Part shown: positions 43,560 to 53,000 of the stretch, in pieces | How the letters are laid out: every line of letters starts with the position of its first letter | Position numbering within the stretch: the stretch's first letter is position 1 | NCBI GenBank assembly: GCA_031761405.1 | Contig: JASEVX010000012.1 | Location: 27,389,217 to 27,453,216 of the forward strand | Source of the DNA: Serripes groenlandicus | Lineage: Eukaryota > Mollusca > Bivalvia > Cardiida > Cardiidae | Length of the DNA: 64,000 nucleotides | Direction: 5' to 3' | Position numbers and translations under genes: made by a program | The notes under the pieces: model-generated | Seen by the model: only the letters and a program-made list of their open reading frames with translations | Told to the model about the DNA's origin: nothing | The model's database searches: none

Positions 43560-44069
43560 CTGTAGAGTAGTTAAAAAGCTATCAACACAATAACTTTCAT
43601 AACATTCTGAATGTCTGCGAAAAAGTGATGAAACTGTAGCGATCGCCTTTAATGACAAAAAACGAAATGTACGAAATGCACATTTAGAAGACAGACTAAG
43701 ATTGTTAAGTCCCAGTGATAAAGTACGGTGCAGACTAGATATGACGTTTATTATCCATTTCCGACAAGTAGACACATTTTGGACGCATTTGCAGCACATG
43801 ACCTTTGAAAGCATCGTGACAAAAGAAGAATTTTACAAATGTATTGTTACGTTTGTTTTTAATAGCTTTGTTAAGGTAATAGTTCAAAAAACCTATTGTA
43901 AGTGATTTCAAACCTCATACATTACAATACAATTCGCGAAGATCTACGACGATATTTGAGGCATTACCTTCTCTAATTGCATACTATCATATTGTCCCTT
44001 TCACATTGCATTGAAGAAAGAGTTCATAATTTTTCGATCATGACCGGTATCAAATATGTTTGTGTACAG

Positions 44070-44215
44070 CCTCAGTAATGTAGTGGTAGAGCGTCCGCTT
44101 CGGGGACAAGCGGCCGCTGGTTCAATCTCCGGCCGGGTCATACCAAACACTTTATAAATGGCAGTGATATAACTAAGCAATTGTTGAAGGCGGCGTAAAA
44201 CACCATACATTTAAC
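44070..44215 (+). mobile_element. Short SINE with a TAGTGGTAGAGCGTCCGC head
   Basis: A box TAGTGGTAGAGCGTCCGCTT, B box GCTGGTTCAATCTCCGGCCG. A very short body leads directly to the shared tail GTTGAAGGCGGCGTAAAACA then CCATACATTTAACAAAC. About 145 bp in all, so head plus tail with almost no middle. Confidence 0.75.
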
Positions 44216-44369
44216 AAACAAACATGGAGTTTTTATGATAGTTTCTTTTTTGCCATTAAGATATGTAGTCATTGAACACGGTATAACTGAATGCACTGCA
44301 GCACATACCGTGGATTGAATTCGTATGGGTAGACCAACAGTTTCGAAATCAAAGTTTTTAAATAGTTAA

Positions 44370-45097
44370 TTGTCGGAAAATAATTTTGATATTTATTTTA
44401 ACAAAGACTGTCCGCTTCGTACCGCACAGAAACATATAAGCCCGGGTTGCATAGAATTGTTTTGTAAATTCTCGCACAATAATGACTTAAATGTCTTTGA
44501 TCTGAGGGGGGATCTAAACACAAATGTTAACGACACAGACAGACAATATCTATATCGAAGAAAGTGATTTAAGTTTTACATTTATTAATGTAGGAGGAAA
44601 AAATGGTTCACAGGAAGTGAGGTAAAGGCAATTTTACCGGACATAATATCTGTGTTATCAGATTTGGATACGGCAATACAAAACAGTTGCAGTTCCGATT
44701 GTGAAATATTGGAGCAACATGTCAAGGGTTTCTTAGTAAAATTGTAGAATGGGTTAATACAATAAAAGCAGAGAAAGACAGGATAGGTATGACACTTACG
44801 TCAATATTTATTATAAGGATTTATCTTTATGCAAGTCGTTATGCGGCAAATAAATTTAATAACCCCAATGAAATATATGAGCAGAAATATGGAATAACAG
44901 CCCATCTTCTACGGTATAAGCAACAAGCTAAAGAGCGATTAGATCCGATGATTGCAGACCGGTCTGCAGAAAACAAAGCTGTCGTTTTGTTTGCTTCTGT
45001 AATTGAAGAATGTGTGACAGATACAATCAAAGGTATGATGTCAACTGAAGTATATGATCAACTTTTGATACTCGGTTCTTTGTCGAAATGTTAAGGT
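44370..45097 (+). pseudogene. Decayed coding sequence of unknown family
   Basis: Four consecutive coding-like blocks lie in different frames: MSENNFDIYFNKDC... (44,370-44,567); DNIYIEESDLSFTFINVGGK (about 44,540-44,600); EVKAILPDIISVLSDLDTAI...EILEQHVKGF (44,620-44,735); SKIVEWVNTIKAEKDRIGMT running into the 101-codon frame that ends ...EVYDQLLILGSLSKC (45,094). About three single-base frameshifts would explain it. The helical, lysine/glutamate-rich text recalls C-terminal parts of very large interferon-inducible GTPase-like proteins, but no decisive motif is visible, so I leave the family open. Confidence 0.45.
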
Positions 45098-45204
45098 CAA
45101 TTAATGACCCTGACTATTTTACGGTTAAATATATATTTTTGAAACAAAGAAAACAAACTGTCTTAGTTAGGAAGTAGTTAAAAGTGCATTTACGCATAGA
45201 GCTG

Positions 45205-45350
45205 CTGGTCTCATTTTTTCGATTCACTGTGTAGATTGAGATACTGTTGCACTGGTTCCATGCTAATATATAACGAAACTATTTAGGACTTTAGGTGCAT
45301 TCTCAGACGAAGAACAGCTACTTTACATAGACTCAGTCAGATCAGCAGGA
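45205..45350. repeat. Right arm of the inverted duplication (partner 40,735-40,875)
   Basis: TTCCATGCTAATATATAACG and CTTTAGGTGCATTCTCAGAC match the left arm in reverse complement at about 80% by eye. It lies about 110 bases after the stop of the decayed coding sequence and may be its 3' UTR. Confidence 0.65.
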
Positions 45351-46015
45351 TATGAGATAAATAAATAATGAATCGTTAGGATGAATTGGTAATATATATC
45401 GCAGGGGTAATGCAAATTGAACTTAACTACACCGTATTTAACGGCGTGGTTACTTACATCCATTGTGTAAACATTGTACTTCACAAGTTATTAGTAATGC
45501 AATGTGTCAAAAAATAGCACTTTAAACCACAAGAAAGTACATACTGTATATATACCTATATAATGTTTTTGTTTTGGTAAATGCTGTGAACTTATTCTCC
45601 GGTATATTCTATGGAATGTTTGACTTGGCAGGGTTGGGTTTGATAAGGATCTGTGCAAACCGATTTGGGCTTTTACAGGTTTGAATAACCTTTCGTTCAT
45701 TCGAGCATATTAAGTGAATACCAGAAAGATATCAAGGTGTCTACTATTTAAGACGTTCAAAAGATATTAAGGTGTCTACTATTTAAGACGTTCAAAAGAC
45801 AAACCAATAATAATGAGCTGCCATTTTCTCCGTCCTTTAGCACTAACTTGAACATTTCCCTCATGTATAGAAGAACTTCATTAGCAGCCTCAGCAGCAGC
45901 TTATCTTTGAAAATCTCATTGAAAAATAACAAATTGCTTGATTATGGTATGATTGCTTCAATGTTTCAAAGCAAACACGTTTAACATTTGCCCTGTGACG
46001 TGACAGAACATCGAT
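45351..46015. other. AT-rich DNA with one short direct repeat
   Basis: AAGATATCAAGGTGTCTACT then ATTTAAGACGTTCAAAAG is repeated at 45,726-45,758 and 45,763-45,798. Nothing else is recognised. Confidence 0.5.
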
Positions 46016-46019
46016 ATTA

Positions 46020-46310
46020 TGATTAATTGATTCTGTGTTAACGCTGTTTTCAACAATAAGTCATCTCATGGCAGCCAAATTCACACACCTATGTATTACC
46101 TGGCTTTCCCATACCAGTACATATACTCCACATAACATACTTTCCAAGTGACCGGATACTTTTCCACACATACTGTTAGCCGATTGGTTGATGGCGAAGG
46201 GCGCTGGTCACAAAGTTCGAAAAGTATGTTGGCCGAGCTGGGGTTCTAACTCACGACCCAATAACTGACAGCCTGGGTCGCTAACGACATAGCTACCAGT
46301 ACTCGGCCGA
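46020..46310 (-). mobile_element. Diverged tRNA-headed SINE, minus strand
   Basis: The + strand runs TTAATTGATTCTGTGTTAAC, GCTGTTTTCAACAATAAGTC, CCATACCAGTACATATACTC, GGCCGAGCTGGGGTTCTAAC, then CGCTAACGACATAGCTACCA. Both promoter boxes carry changes. Confidence 0.7.
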
Positions 46311-46455
46311 TTGAATGAATAACATTCTATAACGAATTGCTTTCTTACGTGAAATTCCGTTAACAATGCGATACTGATTGATGGTCAATCTAGTGTTATA
46401 AAAATGTAGCTCTCGTTATCTGGTGAATGTCGGCCTTTAAAGGTACCAGCTGGTA

Positions 46456-46695
46456 ATGACAAGGACTGTCGATACATGGTTCCAGATTCCGAGTATCGAC
46501 CAGATGCACCTCTTCAGAACAAGTGACGAAAGTCATGCAACCGGTTGCACTCCGAGTACCAACCAGATGAACATCTTTAGAACAAGAGACGAACGTCATG
46601 CAATCAGTGGCATTCCGAGCACCGACCAGATGAACGTCTTTAACACAAGAGACGAATTCATGCTACCAGTGGCATTCTGGATACCAACCAGATGA
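46456..46695 (+). repeat. 63-bp tandem repeat, in frame (21 codons per unit), about 3.5 copies
   Basis: GAG of CCGAGTA recurs at 46,491, 46,554 and 46,617, exactly 63 bp apart. The plus-strand frame stays open for 79 codons with the repeat IPSTDQMNVFRTRDERHA(T/I). Because the unit is a multiple of three, an open frame is expected once one unit is open. No start context, splice site or known family supports a real gene, so I list it as a repeat. Confidence 0.7.
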
Positions 46696-46974
46696 ACGTC
46701 TCCAGTATGTCTTAATTGAGATTTTTTTTTTATTTGAGATACAGCTTAAATATATTTTTCTATATGTATCTCTGGTGGCCATCATGTTCAGCAGAGGAGA
46801 ACTATTTAAACAATTTCGGGATCATTATTAAAGGATTGTGTTTTACTTCGCTATCAACTTGTTTTCAGTTATAACGAGGCATTTCCAGTACTAATGGACC
46901 ATTTATTCGGATACCAGCAAGTCAGTCATAAATCTAACCATACAATTCTGAACGCTTTTTAAAAGTCTTGAGTT

Positions 46975-47030
46975 TGACCTGGCTGGGATCGAACCTGCAC
47001 CCTAGGCAGACTGTTCTACAATTAGTCACA
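46975..47030 (-). mobile_element. Isolated SINE head
   Basis: The + strand CTGGCTGGGATCGAACCTGC is a B-box complement; only about 55 bases are recognisable. Confidence 0.45.
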
Positions 47031-47305
47031 GACTGATTTATAGAAACTCTCGACAGGCATTGTCTATTTATCAGGGCTACGGACGTTTTGAAATCTCAAT
47101 CGGTCACGTGAACTATGCAAATGTATTCAAATTCACAAAAAATCCGTAAAACCCTAACAGCCAATCAGATGCACCAAACCATTGGATCGGTGACCTGCAT
47201 ATTATACACGATTGTCACAGCCTATTTGTTTTTTATCAAAAATAAACATGAAGCAAAGCTGATTTCAATTAATTACAATGAAGTAAGCAATTTAATTTTT
47301 TGCCT

Positions 47306-47430
47306 ATAGGTTTTCAAAAGTGTGCCTTCTGAAAATGCAATGTGGAAATAGGTTAAGCTTTTCCTATGTTTTTAAAAGTTGTCTGCTACAGAAGCTTCTA
47401 AAATCATCTATATTAGGAGAGGGTCAAAAT
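47306..47430. mobile_element. Right-end fragment of the CCCTTTCC MITE family
   Basis: GTTTTTAAAAGTTGTCTGCT, ACAGAAGCTTCTAAAATCAT and TATTAGGAGAGGGTCAA follow the family's right half. Confidence 0.5.
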
Positions 47431-47514
47431 GTCTTATTAAAGCACAGGGCCATATTTCAAAATAAATTGTATAGCAAGTCAACTAAAAAAACATAAGGTT
47501 ATGACAATGATAAT

Positions 47515-48269
47515 GCTGAAAATGGAGATGATGATGATGATGATAATAATGATGGTATTGTTAATTGTGATAATGATGGTGATAATGGTTGTGATAATGA
47601 TGGTGATGATGTGGTGATAATGATGGTTTTGATTGTGTTGATAAGGATAATGATGCTGATGATGGAGGTCGTGATAATGATGGTGATTGAAGTGATAATT
47701 ATGGTGATAATGGTAGTTATAATGATGGTGATGACAGTGGTAATAATGAGGTGATCAAGATAGTGATGATTATGATAGTGATAATGATAATGATAATGAT
47801 GACACTGATGACGATGATGCAAATGGTGATGATAATGATATAACTGATGATGGTGATAATGATGATGATTTCTAAGTATAAAAAGTTGTAAACTTAACCA
47901 TGGTCTATATAAATAGATGGCATAACAACTCACCATCATCATCATCATATGTTTTTGATAAAGACAATGATTGTCATAATCATGATGACAATGATGATAA
48001 TGCTGATGCTGATAATAAAAGTAATGATGATGCTGCTGCTGCTGCTGATGATGATAATGATGATTATGATAATGATGATTATGATGATAATGATGATTAT
48101 GATAATGATGATAGTAATGATTATTTTGATGATGATGAACAGATGATGAGATAATAATACTGATAATGATTATGATGGTAATGATAATGATGATAATTAT
48201 AGTTATATTATAGTAATGTTATCGATGATTATGATAATGATAATGATTATAATGATGATGATTATATTA

Positions 48270-48320
<51 letters not shown>

Positions 48321-48470
48321 TTGATAATTATAATGATGATGATGATGATGATGATGCTGATGATTATTATTATAATGATGATGATGGTTATGATGATGAT
48401 GACGAAAATGATGGTAATGATAATGATGGTAAGGATTATAATGGTAAGGATGATGATGATGATGATGGTG
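47515..48470. repeat. Long interrupted (GAT)n / (AATGAT)n microsatellite
   Basis: About 950 bp of imperfect GAT/GATAAT repeats on the plus strand, with a gap of unique DNA at 47,870-47,930 and one CATCATCAT stretch at 47,930-47,950. The longest perfect run is near 48,270-48,320. It yields Met-, Asp- or His-rich frames of 84-149 codons that are artefacts. Confidence 0.95.
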
Positions 48471-48563
48471 ATTTATGTATAAACAATAATTAAATTACTC
48501 ATGATGAGGACCAGTTTCTAGTTAAACCATTTCTATATCTTCACCAAAGAGATAAAACTCAAC

Positions 48564-48680
48564 CTCGAACCAAGTACAAAATCCACGTATTTGTCCGTCT
48601 CTTTTTTCATTAAATTCAAAGTCTGAGACAATTTCTTCCAAGTCTTCCAATGTAATAATCGAATGGTATGCGCAGCATAT
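48564..48680 (-). other. Exon-like fragment resembling a protein arginine methyltransferase barrel
   Basis: On the minus strand, after an AG at 48,681-48,682, the frame reads ICCAYHSIITLEDLEEIVSD, FEFNEKRDGQIRGFCTWFE, with GT following at the possible donor. Type I PRMTs share a beta-barrel motif of the form F.F...R.G..HGF..WF.V.F that packs behind the catalytic domain. The match is over about 25 residues. No upstream SAM-binding exon or downstream THW exon was found; a MITE (48,719-48,895) and the GAT tract flank it. It may be a real exon with long introns or a pseudogene scrap. Confidence 0.4.
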
Positions 48681-48718
48681 CTGTTTTGCCACTTTCATGA
48701 GAGGGGTGATCCATAAGT

Positions 48719-48895
48719 TTAAACCCTCTCCCATATAGAGAAACCTTCTGAAGATTTTTAAAAAAAATATTGTGGCAAAGGGATTTTTAGCTCTATTCAA
48801 TACTCATACTTTCATTTATTGAGATTTTCCTTAATTTTGCCTACACATGTTCGAATTTGTCTGCTGCTGATTTGTTGCATGTGAAAAAGGGTTGA
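48719..48895. mobile_element. MITE of the CCCTTTCCC family
   Basis: The left end TTAAACCCTCTCCCATATAG pairs with the right end GCATGTGAAAAAGGGTTGA. The inner right segment is GTCTGCTGCTGATTTGTTGC. Confidence 0.7.
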
Positions 48896-49229
48896 CCTCA
48901 CATGGCAAGGGACGAATAGTTTGAACATATACATGTGATATAGAGATAATATCTCGATGTCTGATACCGTAACAGTTTATTTTTATAGTACACTGTCCTG
49001 TTTTGATGACTGACGTAAATCGGTGACCTTTTTATTTTTCATCGTTTTTTCAAGGTCATAAGGAACAAAAATCAAAATGTTCGTATAACTAAAGGCATAA
49101 TGTGCAAATAAATATACTTGTTGAAAAAGAAAGGAGTGTATTTCACTTGACAAGTTTGCTGTCTCTCAATATGAGCAAATTTTACTTTTGCAACACTGTT
49201 TTCAAAAGTTTCTGTTAACATGTCAAAAT

Positions 49230-49447
49230 CCGTTACCACTTGTTGATGCATTTGGATACATCTGCATTAGACAACGTCCAAAAGCAATATTTTTCCGCAT
49301 TGTTTTAAACTGTTTTAAACTGTTTTAAACTGTTTTAAACTGTATTCAATAAGTTTACTTACATTTATAGATATCTTTCATATTATTCCTTCATGCAGGT
49401 GTTTTAAAATCGTCTGCTGCAGATGTGTTATTTATGGGAAAGTGTTA
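49230..49447. mobile_element. MITE relative with an internal 10-bp repeat
   Basis: CGTCTGCTGCAGATGTGTTA and TTATGGGAAAGTGTT mark the right end. TGTTTTAAAC is repeated four times at 49,300-49,340. Confidence 0.6.
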
Positions 49448-50343
49448 TAAACTGAAACTTTCCTATGGCGGTTAACATTTCCAAATATAGTTTAAATCAA
49501 ATCGATTTAACCATGCCTTAGATATGACTTTGCACTACAGCCTAGTTCTCACTGTGTCGGATTGGCGCCCCGGTACGTCCCGGATGGTTGTCCAGGAGAA
49601 ACCGTGTCAAACCGGGAAAATAAACGTGTTGGCACCTTAACAAATCGGGATGATCCGTGATGAACCGTGTTGATCCAGCGCGATCCGGCAGACCATCCCG
49701 GATGTTTTAAAATGTTTAACAGGTCCGGCACAACTCCGGTATATACCGGTGAAGGACTGGGTCTCTACCATGGCTCTTCTGTGATAGTCCGTAGTAATCC
49801 GGGACGGCCGGGAATACTCCACTCACGGTAGACATACGGTAAACCCGAGAGATAACCCGGCATAGCTCTGGCGTATGCCGGTAAAGCCCCGTTTTGCACC
49901 GGTGGAGTTAGGGACTGACATGGTCGGTTAACAACGGTGTTTGCCGGCATTCCGCCGGTTGAGGCCGGTAGACCTCCGTTTCATTACGAACTGACCCGGT
50001 TTTATGCCGGATTATGCCGTTTAAACTACGGTAACAGACGGCGAAGATACGGTCAGACAGGGTGTAGTTACGGTTAGCCCCGGATAAATGTCCGGTGTGT
50101 ATAAAGTATCGTGTACAATTAAGTTCCCCAACAACGTAATTTGAGAGCAAGACGATATGATCCAGACAAGCAGCAACATACTCGAGTTGGTGAACTGTCA
50201 GCTTCAGTTGGCCCAGCGGCAGACAGCTTGCACCATATTGATGGCAAGGGTTCAGTTACATAACAGAAGACACACACGATGCGACATCTAAGATAGACAG
50301 CGTGGGATCGTCCATGGTTACAGAGGAGACTTCAATTCGGGCA

Positions 50344-50712
50344 TTACTCCAGACTTCTCCAGGAACTGCGGCTTGAAGATGAACGGTCGTTCCGAAACTT
50401 CCTTCGGGTTGATCCAAGAACAGATTCTTCATCTGATAATGGTTCCTCTACTGGGGCCATCTTCTTCACAGGCGGTGGTGGGTTCTTGGTCCTAGGCATT
50501 GTCACCTTCTTGCACCGATTCTTCCGATTCTGCATAGGGGATGGCGACGAATGGCGCTCAGGTGAAGACTCCCTCTGGGTCGGATGTGTTTGCTCCTGAA
50601 TAGATTCGTCATCTGACGCTAAAAGCATGGTACCATCTAGTGCAATTCTCCTGACATGTTTTTTAACAGACAGAGGGTTCTTGTTTCTAGGCATTTCTGA
50701 CGATGTTGCCAC
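50344..50712 (-). CDS. 122-codon ORF inside the TIR element, two-fold internal repeat
   Basis: Unknown protein, rich in Ser, Pro, Arg and Lys, with no membrane segment. Two similar halves are visible: MPRNKNPLSVKK (residues 7-18) followed by acidic SDDES (33-37), and MPRTKNPPPPVKK (72-84) followed by SDEES (93-97). A tail RSSSSRSSWRSLE ends it. A good TATA box on the minus strand (TATATAAA at about 50,777-50,784) lies about 65-70 bases upstream of the ATG, a compact arrangement typical of a transposon-borne gene. The conserved repeat inside a short ORF argues for translation, but no homologue is recognised. Confidence 0.4.
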   Translation of the reverse strand: MATSSEMPRNKNPLSVKKHVRRIALDGTMLLASDDESIQEQTHPTQRESSPERHSSPSPMQNRKNRCKKVTMPRTKNPPPPVKKMAPVEEPLSDEESVLGSTRRKFRNDRSSSSRSSWRSLE

Positions 50713-50775
50713 TTATCAGATATATGCTTCTTCTTCGACAGACGATTGAAAACTGATGCGATCTGCGCTTGTCTC

Positions 50776-50786
50776 AGTTTATATAC
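50776..50786 (-). promoter_or_regulatory. Putative TATA box for the ORF at 50,344-50,712
   Basis: The plus strand GTTTATATACC reads GGTATATAAAC on the minus strand, about 65-75 bases before the start codon. Confidence 0.4.
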
Positions 50787-51680
50787 CGGTACTATCAGGT
50801 AACCACCGGGGGACACCGGATGTCACCGTGACACAAAGGCGCACGACCGGGGTTCTACCGGGTTGGACTTGCAGGGCCGTAACACGATCGTGGTCTCACC
50901 GGCTGGAACCGGGACACGACCTGGATCACTGCGGGATGGACCGGGAAACACGCCGGCGCAACACCGTAAATATACCGTGCCAAACCGGGGTAATACGGGA
51001 TCAAACGGGGGCACCCGGCTTCTAAACCTATTTTAAAACTACGAGACAGCGACGGAAATATGAGAATGCAATTGATTTTTCTGGCACAAATGTCCCGGAT
51101 CATACCGGATCATCTCGGTATACCGGCTAGTCTTCACCGGGAGATACCGGGACCTGAACCGGGACATTGAGAACTAGGCTTAAATGATAGACTCACAGAA
51201 GGATAAACGGACAGTCAAAGCAAACCAATATACCATCCAATTTGCAGAAGGATGAAAACTAGACAATTTAATGGCAAAGAGAGAAGCTGAATATAGAACA
51301 TGTGGGGAATTGAACACTTCTTAGTTTGCATATGTCTCATGATATTTTTTGCAGACATCAGCTTCAGTCATCATTAGACTTCACGACTTCGCATCATAAG
51401 TGATAGGAACATTTGCTCAATATGATCAACCAAAACACATTTCTTTTAACAAATGCTCAATGCTCTGGAAATCTGACTACTGAGCATGAGCAGACCACGG
51501 TACCAGAAAGAGGCGGGCATATGAAGGCCAAATTTTCCCTCCTTTTTGTAGATGTTTGTCCCTGGCTAGGGTGACTGCCTCTACCATCATTCTACACTGT
51601 AAACATAGTTGTTATCAATGGTTTTATAGATCACATTGATAATAGATAAACTTCAATTGTATATACATGTTACTTGAAAA

Positions 51681-51892
51681 TAACCCTTTCCCAAATGAAA
51701 CAAATCTGCAGCATTCGATTTTCAAAACAATCTAGACAAAATTTATGGGTGATCGCTATAAATGAAAGTACAATATCGGAATTAAGTTGAAAATATTGTA
51801 GCAAGGAAAGATTTGCTTATTATGAGCAGTGTCACCTTTTGTCACACAGTTTTGCAAATGTGTCAAAATGCGTCTGCAATTTGGATAGGGTT
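51681..51892. mobile_element. MITE of the CCCTTTCCCA family
   Basis: Left TAACCCTTTCCCAAATGAAA with AATCTGCAGCATTCG; right TGTGTCAAAATGCGTCTGCA then ATTTGGATAGGGTT. The inner hairpin arms are diverged. Confidence 0.75.
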
Positions 51893-51949
51893 CAGAAGAA
51901 AAGTATTTAGATGCAAATATATAACACAGCTGCATAATAACTTTTGTTT

Positions 51950-52195
51950 ATAGAGTGTTTGACGCTGCTTTCATCAGTGTAAAGTCATATCACTGTATCC
52001 ACAGGTTGTATTACCAGACCCTCTGGTAAGTTAATCCTAACACCAGTCAATCAGTCGAAAATTATCACTTCAACCCTAAGAGCCATGGAGTTAAGCCACT
52101 ACTACCATTATCCTATTCCTTGGTATGGCCCTACAGGGGATCAAACCCTGATTAATAATACAGAGACGCTCTACCCACTACACCACCATGGCTGT
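51950..52195 (-). mobile_element. Diverged SINE, minus strand
   Basis: The + strand begins TTGACGCTGCTTTCATCAGT (tail complement) and ends in CAGGGGATCAAACCCTGATT (B-box complement) and CTCTACCCACTACACCACCA (A-box complement), a fourth head type. Confidence 0.6.
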
Positions 52196-52226
52196 CATCA
52201 GAACAAGAATGTGGTTGGACATCACA

Positions 52227-52482
52227 TATCGAGGGCTTGGCGTGAAACAGTTGTAACTAAAATTGCTTTTTTTTTACCAAGGTTTATCACCTCGCCATAA
52301 AGTCTTTATAAGCGTTAAATCATTTTTCTTAGTAAACAATGGAACTTTAGGTGCCATTGCTCGTTCTGAGCAATGGCACCTAAATTTGCATTGTTTACAA
52401 AGGGGTCAAATTTGCCCCTAAACCAAGGTTTTCAAAATAGGCTTTTAGTTACAACCGTTTCACACCAAGCCCTCGATATTGC
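52227..52482. mobile_element. Foldback MITE with long terminal inverted repeats
   Basis: ATATCGAGGGCTTGGCGTGA then AACAGTTGTAACTAAAA on the left matches, inverted with few changes, TTTTAGTTACAACCGTTTCA then CACCAAGCCCTCGATAT on the right (arms about 38 bp). A second, inner palindrome TTTAGGTGCCATTGCTCGTT / CTGAGCAATGGCACCTAAAT lies in the centre. No ORF. Confidence 0.85.
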
Positions 52483-52835
52483 CTGTATCATGCACATTAT
52501 TGAAGTGTAAAGATTTACAAAGAGTATGTAAAATATCAAATCTCAGATTTATTCTTGGGTTTGATATTTTCTCTTTGTCAAATCTTTGCTGCTTAATGCT
52601 TTCCATAGTTCATATGATTTGTGATGTCTCTGTAGTAGATGACTTATATTGATAAAGACGTTCAAATATGTTTAAAACTAAATATGCAAAATTATAGACA
52701 ATATTTATAAATAAAAGTATAATTCTTAAAAAGGAATTGAAAACAGCGCGATAAAAAGAGAAATCGTTGATAATTAGCAAGTCCCCTGTTTGAAAAGAAA
52801 TTCAAAAGTCGTCAATCATCAAAAGGAATGAATGG

Positions 52836-52905
52836 CCAAGCCGGGTATCTAACGCACGTCCTATGATAAGGTACTCCTCGTTGATGCTGGCTGAGCAGCT
52901 ATTTT
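52836..52905 (-). mobile_element. SINE head remnant left of the 82-bp satellite
   Basis: The + strand ATGGCCAAGCCGGGTATCTA...CTCCTCGTTGATGCTGGCTG is a degraded B-box/A-box complement. It shares the CTCCTCGTT word with the satellite unit. Confidence 0.5.
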
Positions 52906-53000
52906 GAGTTATATATACATAGGACTGAGGACAAACGAAAAAACGTCTCATCATTTAAGCTTTCACACAAACGATAAAGAAATCGTCGAGTTACTTTGAC

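Larger units (their letters stand above)
49539..51180. mobile_element. TIR element (AGCCTAGTTCTCA) with ACCGG subterminal repeats
   Basis: AGCCTAGTTCTCACTGT at 49,539-49,555 is repeated inverted at 51,164-51,180 with one mismatch. The first 600 bp and last 400 bp are crowded with CCGGTA / ACCGGG / CCCGGT / GATCCG words in both orientations. The middle holds a small minus-strand ORF. GC content rises well above its surroundings. There is no transposase, so it is non-autonomous; no obvious target-site duplication. Confidence 0.75.

Noticed and set aside
43389..43814. 141-codon minus-strand gene
   Set aside because: Only a 20-residue stretch has a recognisable motif; the rest is AT-rich text without domain character. 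I kept the short possible exon at low confidence.
47499..48482. Long frames encoding poly-Met, poly-Asp or poly-His text
   Set aside because: They are translations of the GAT microsatellite in different frames and strands.
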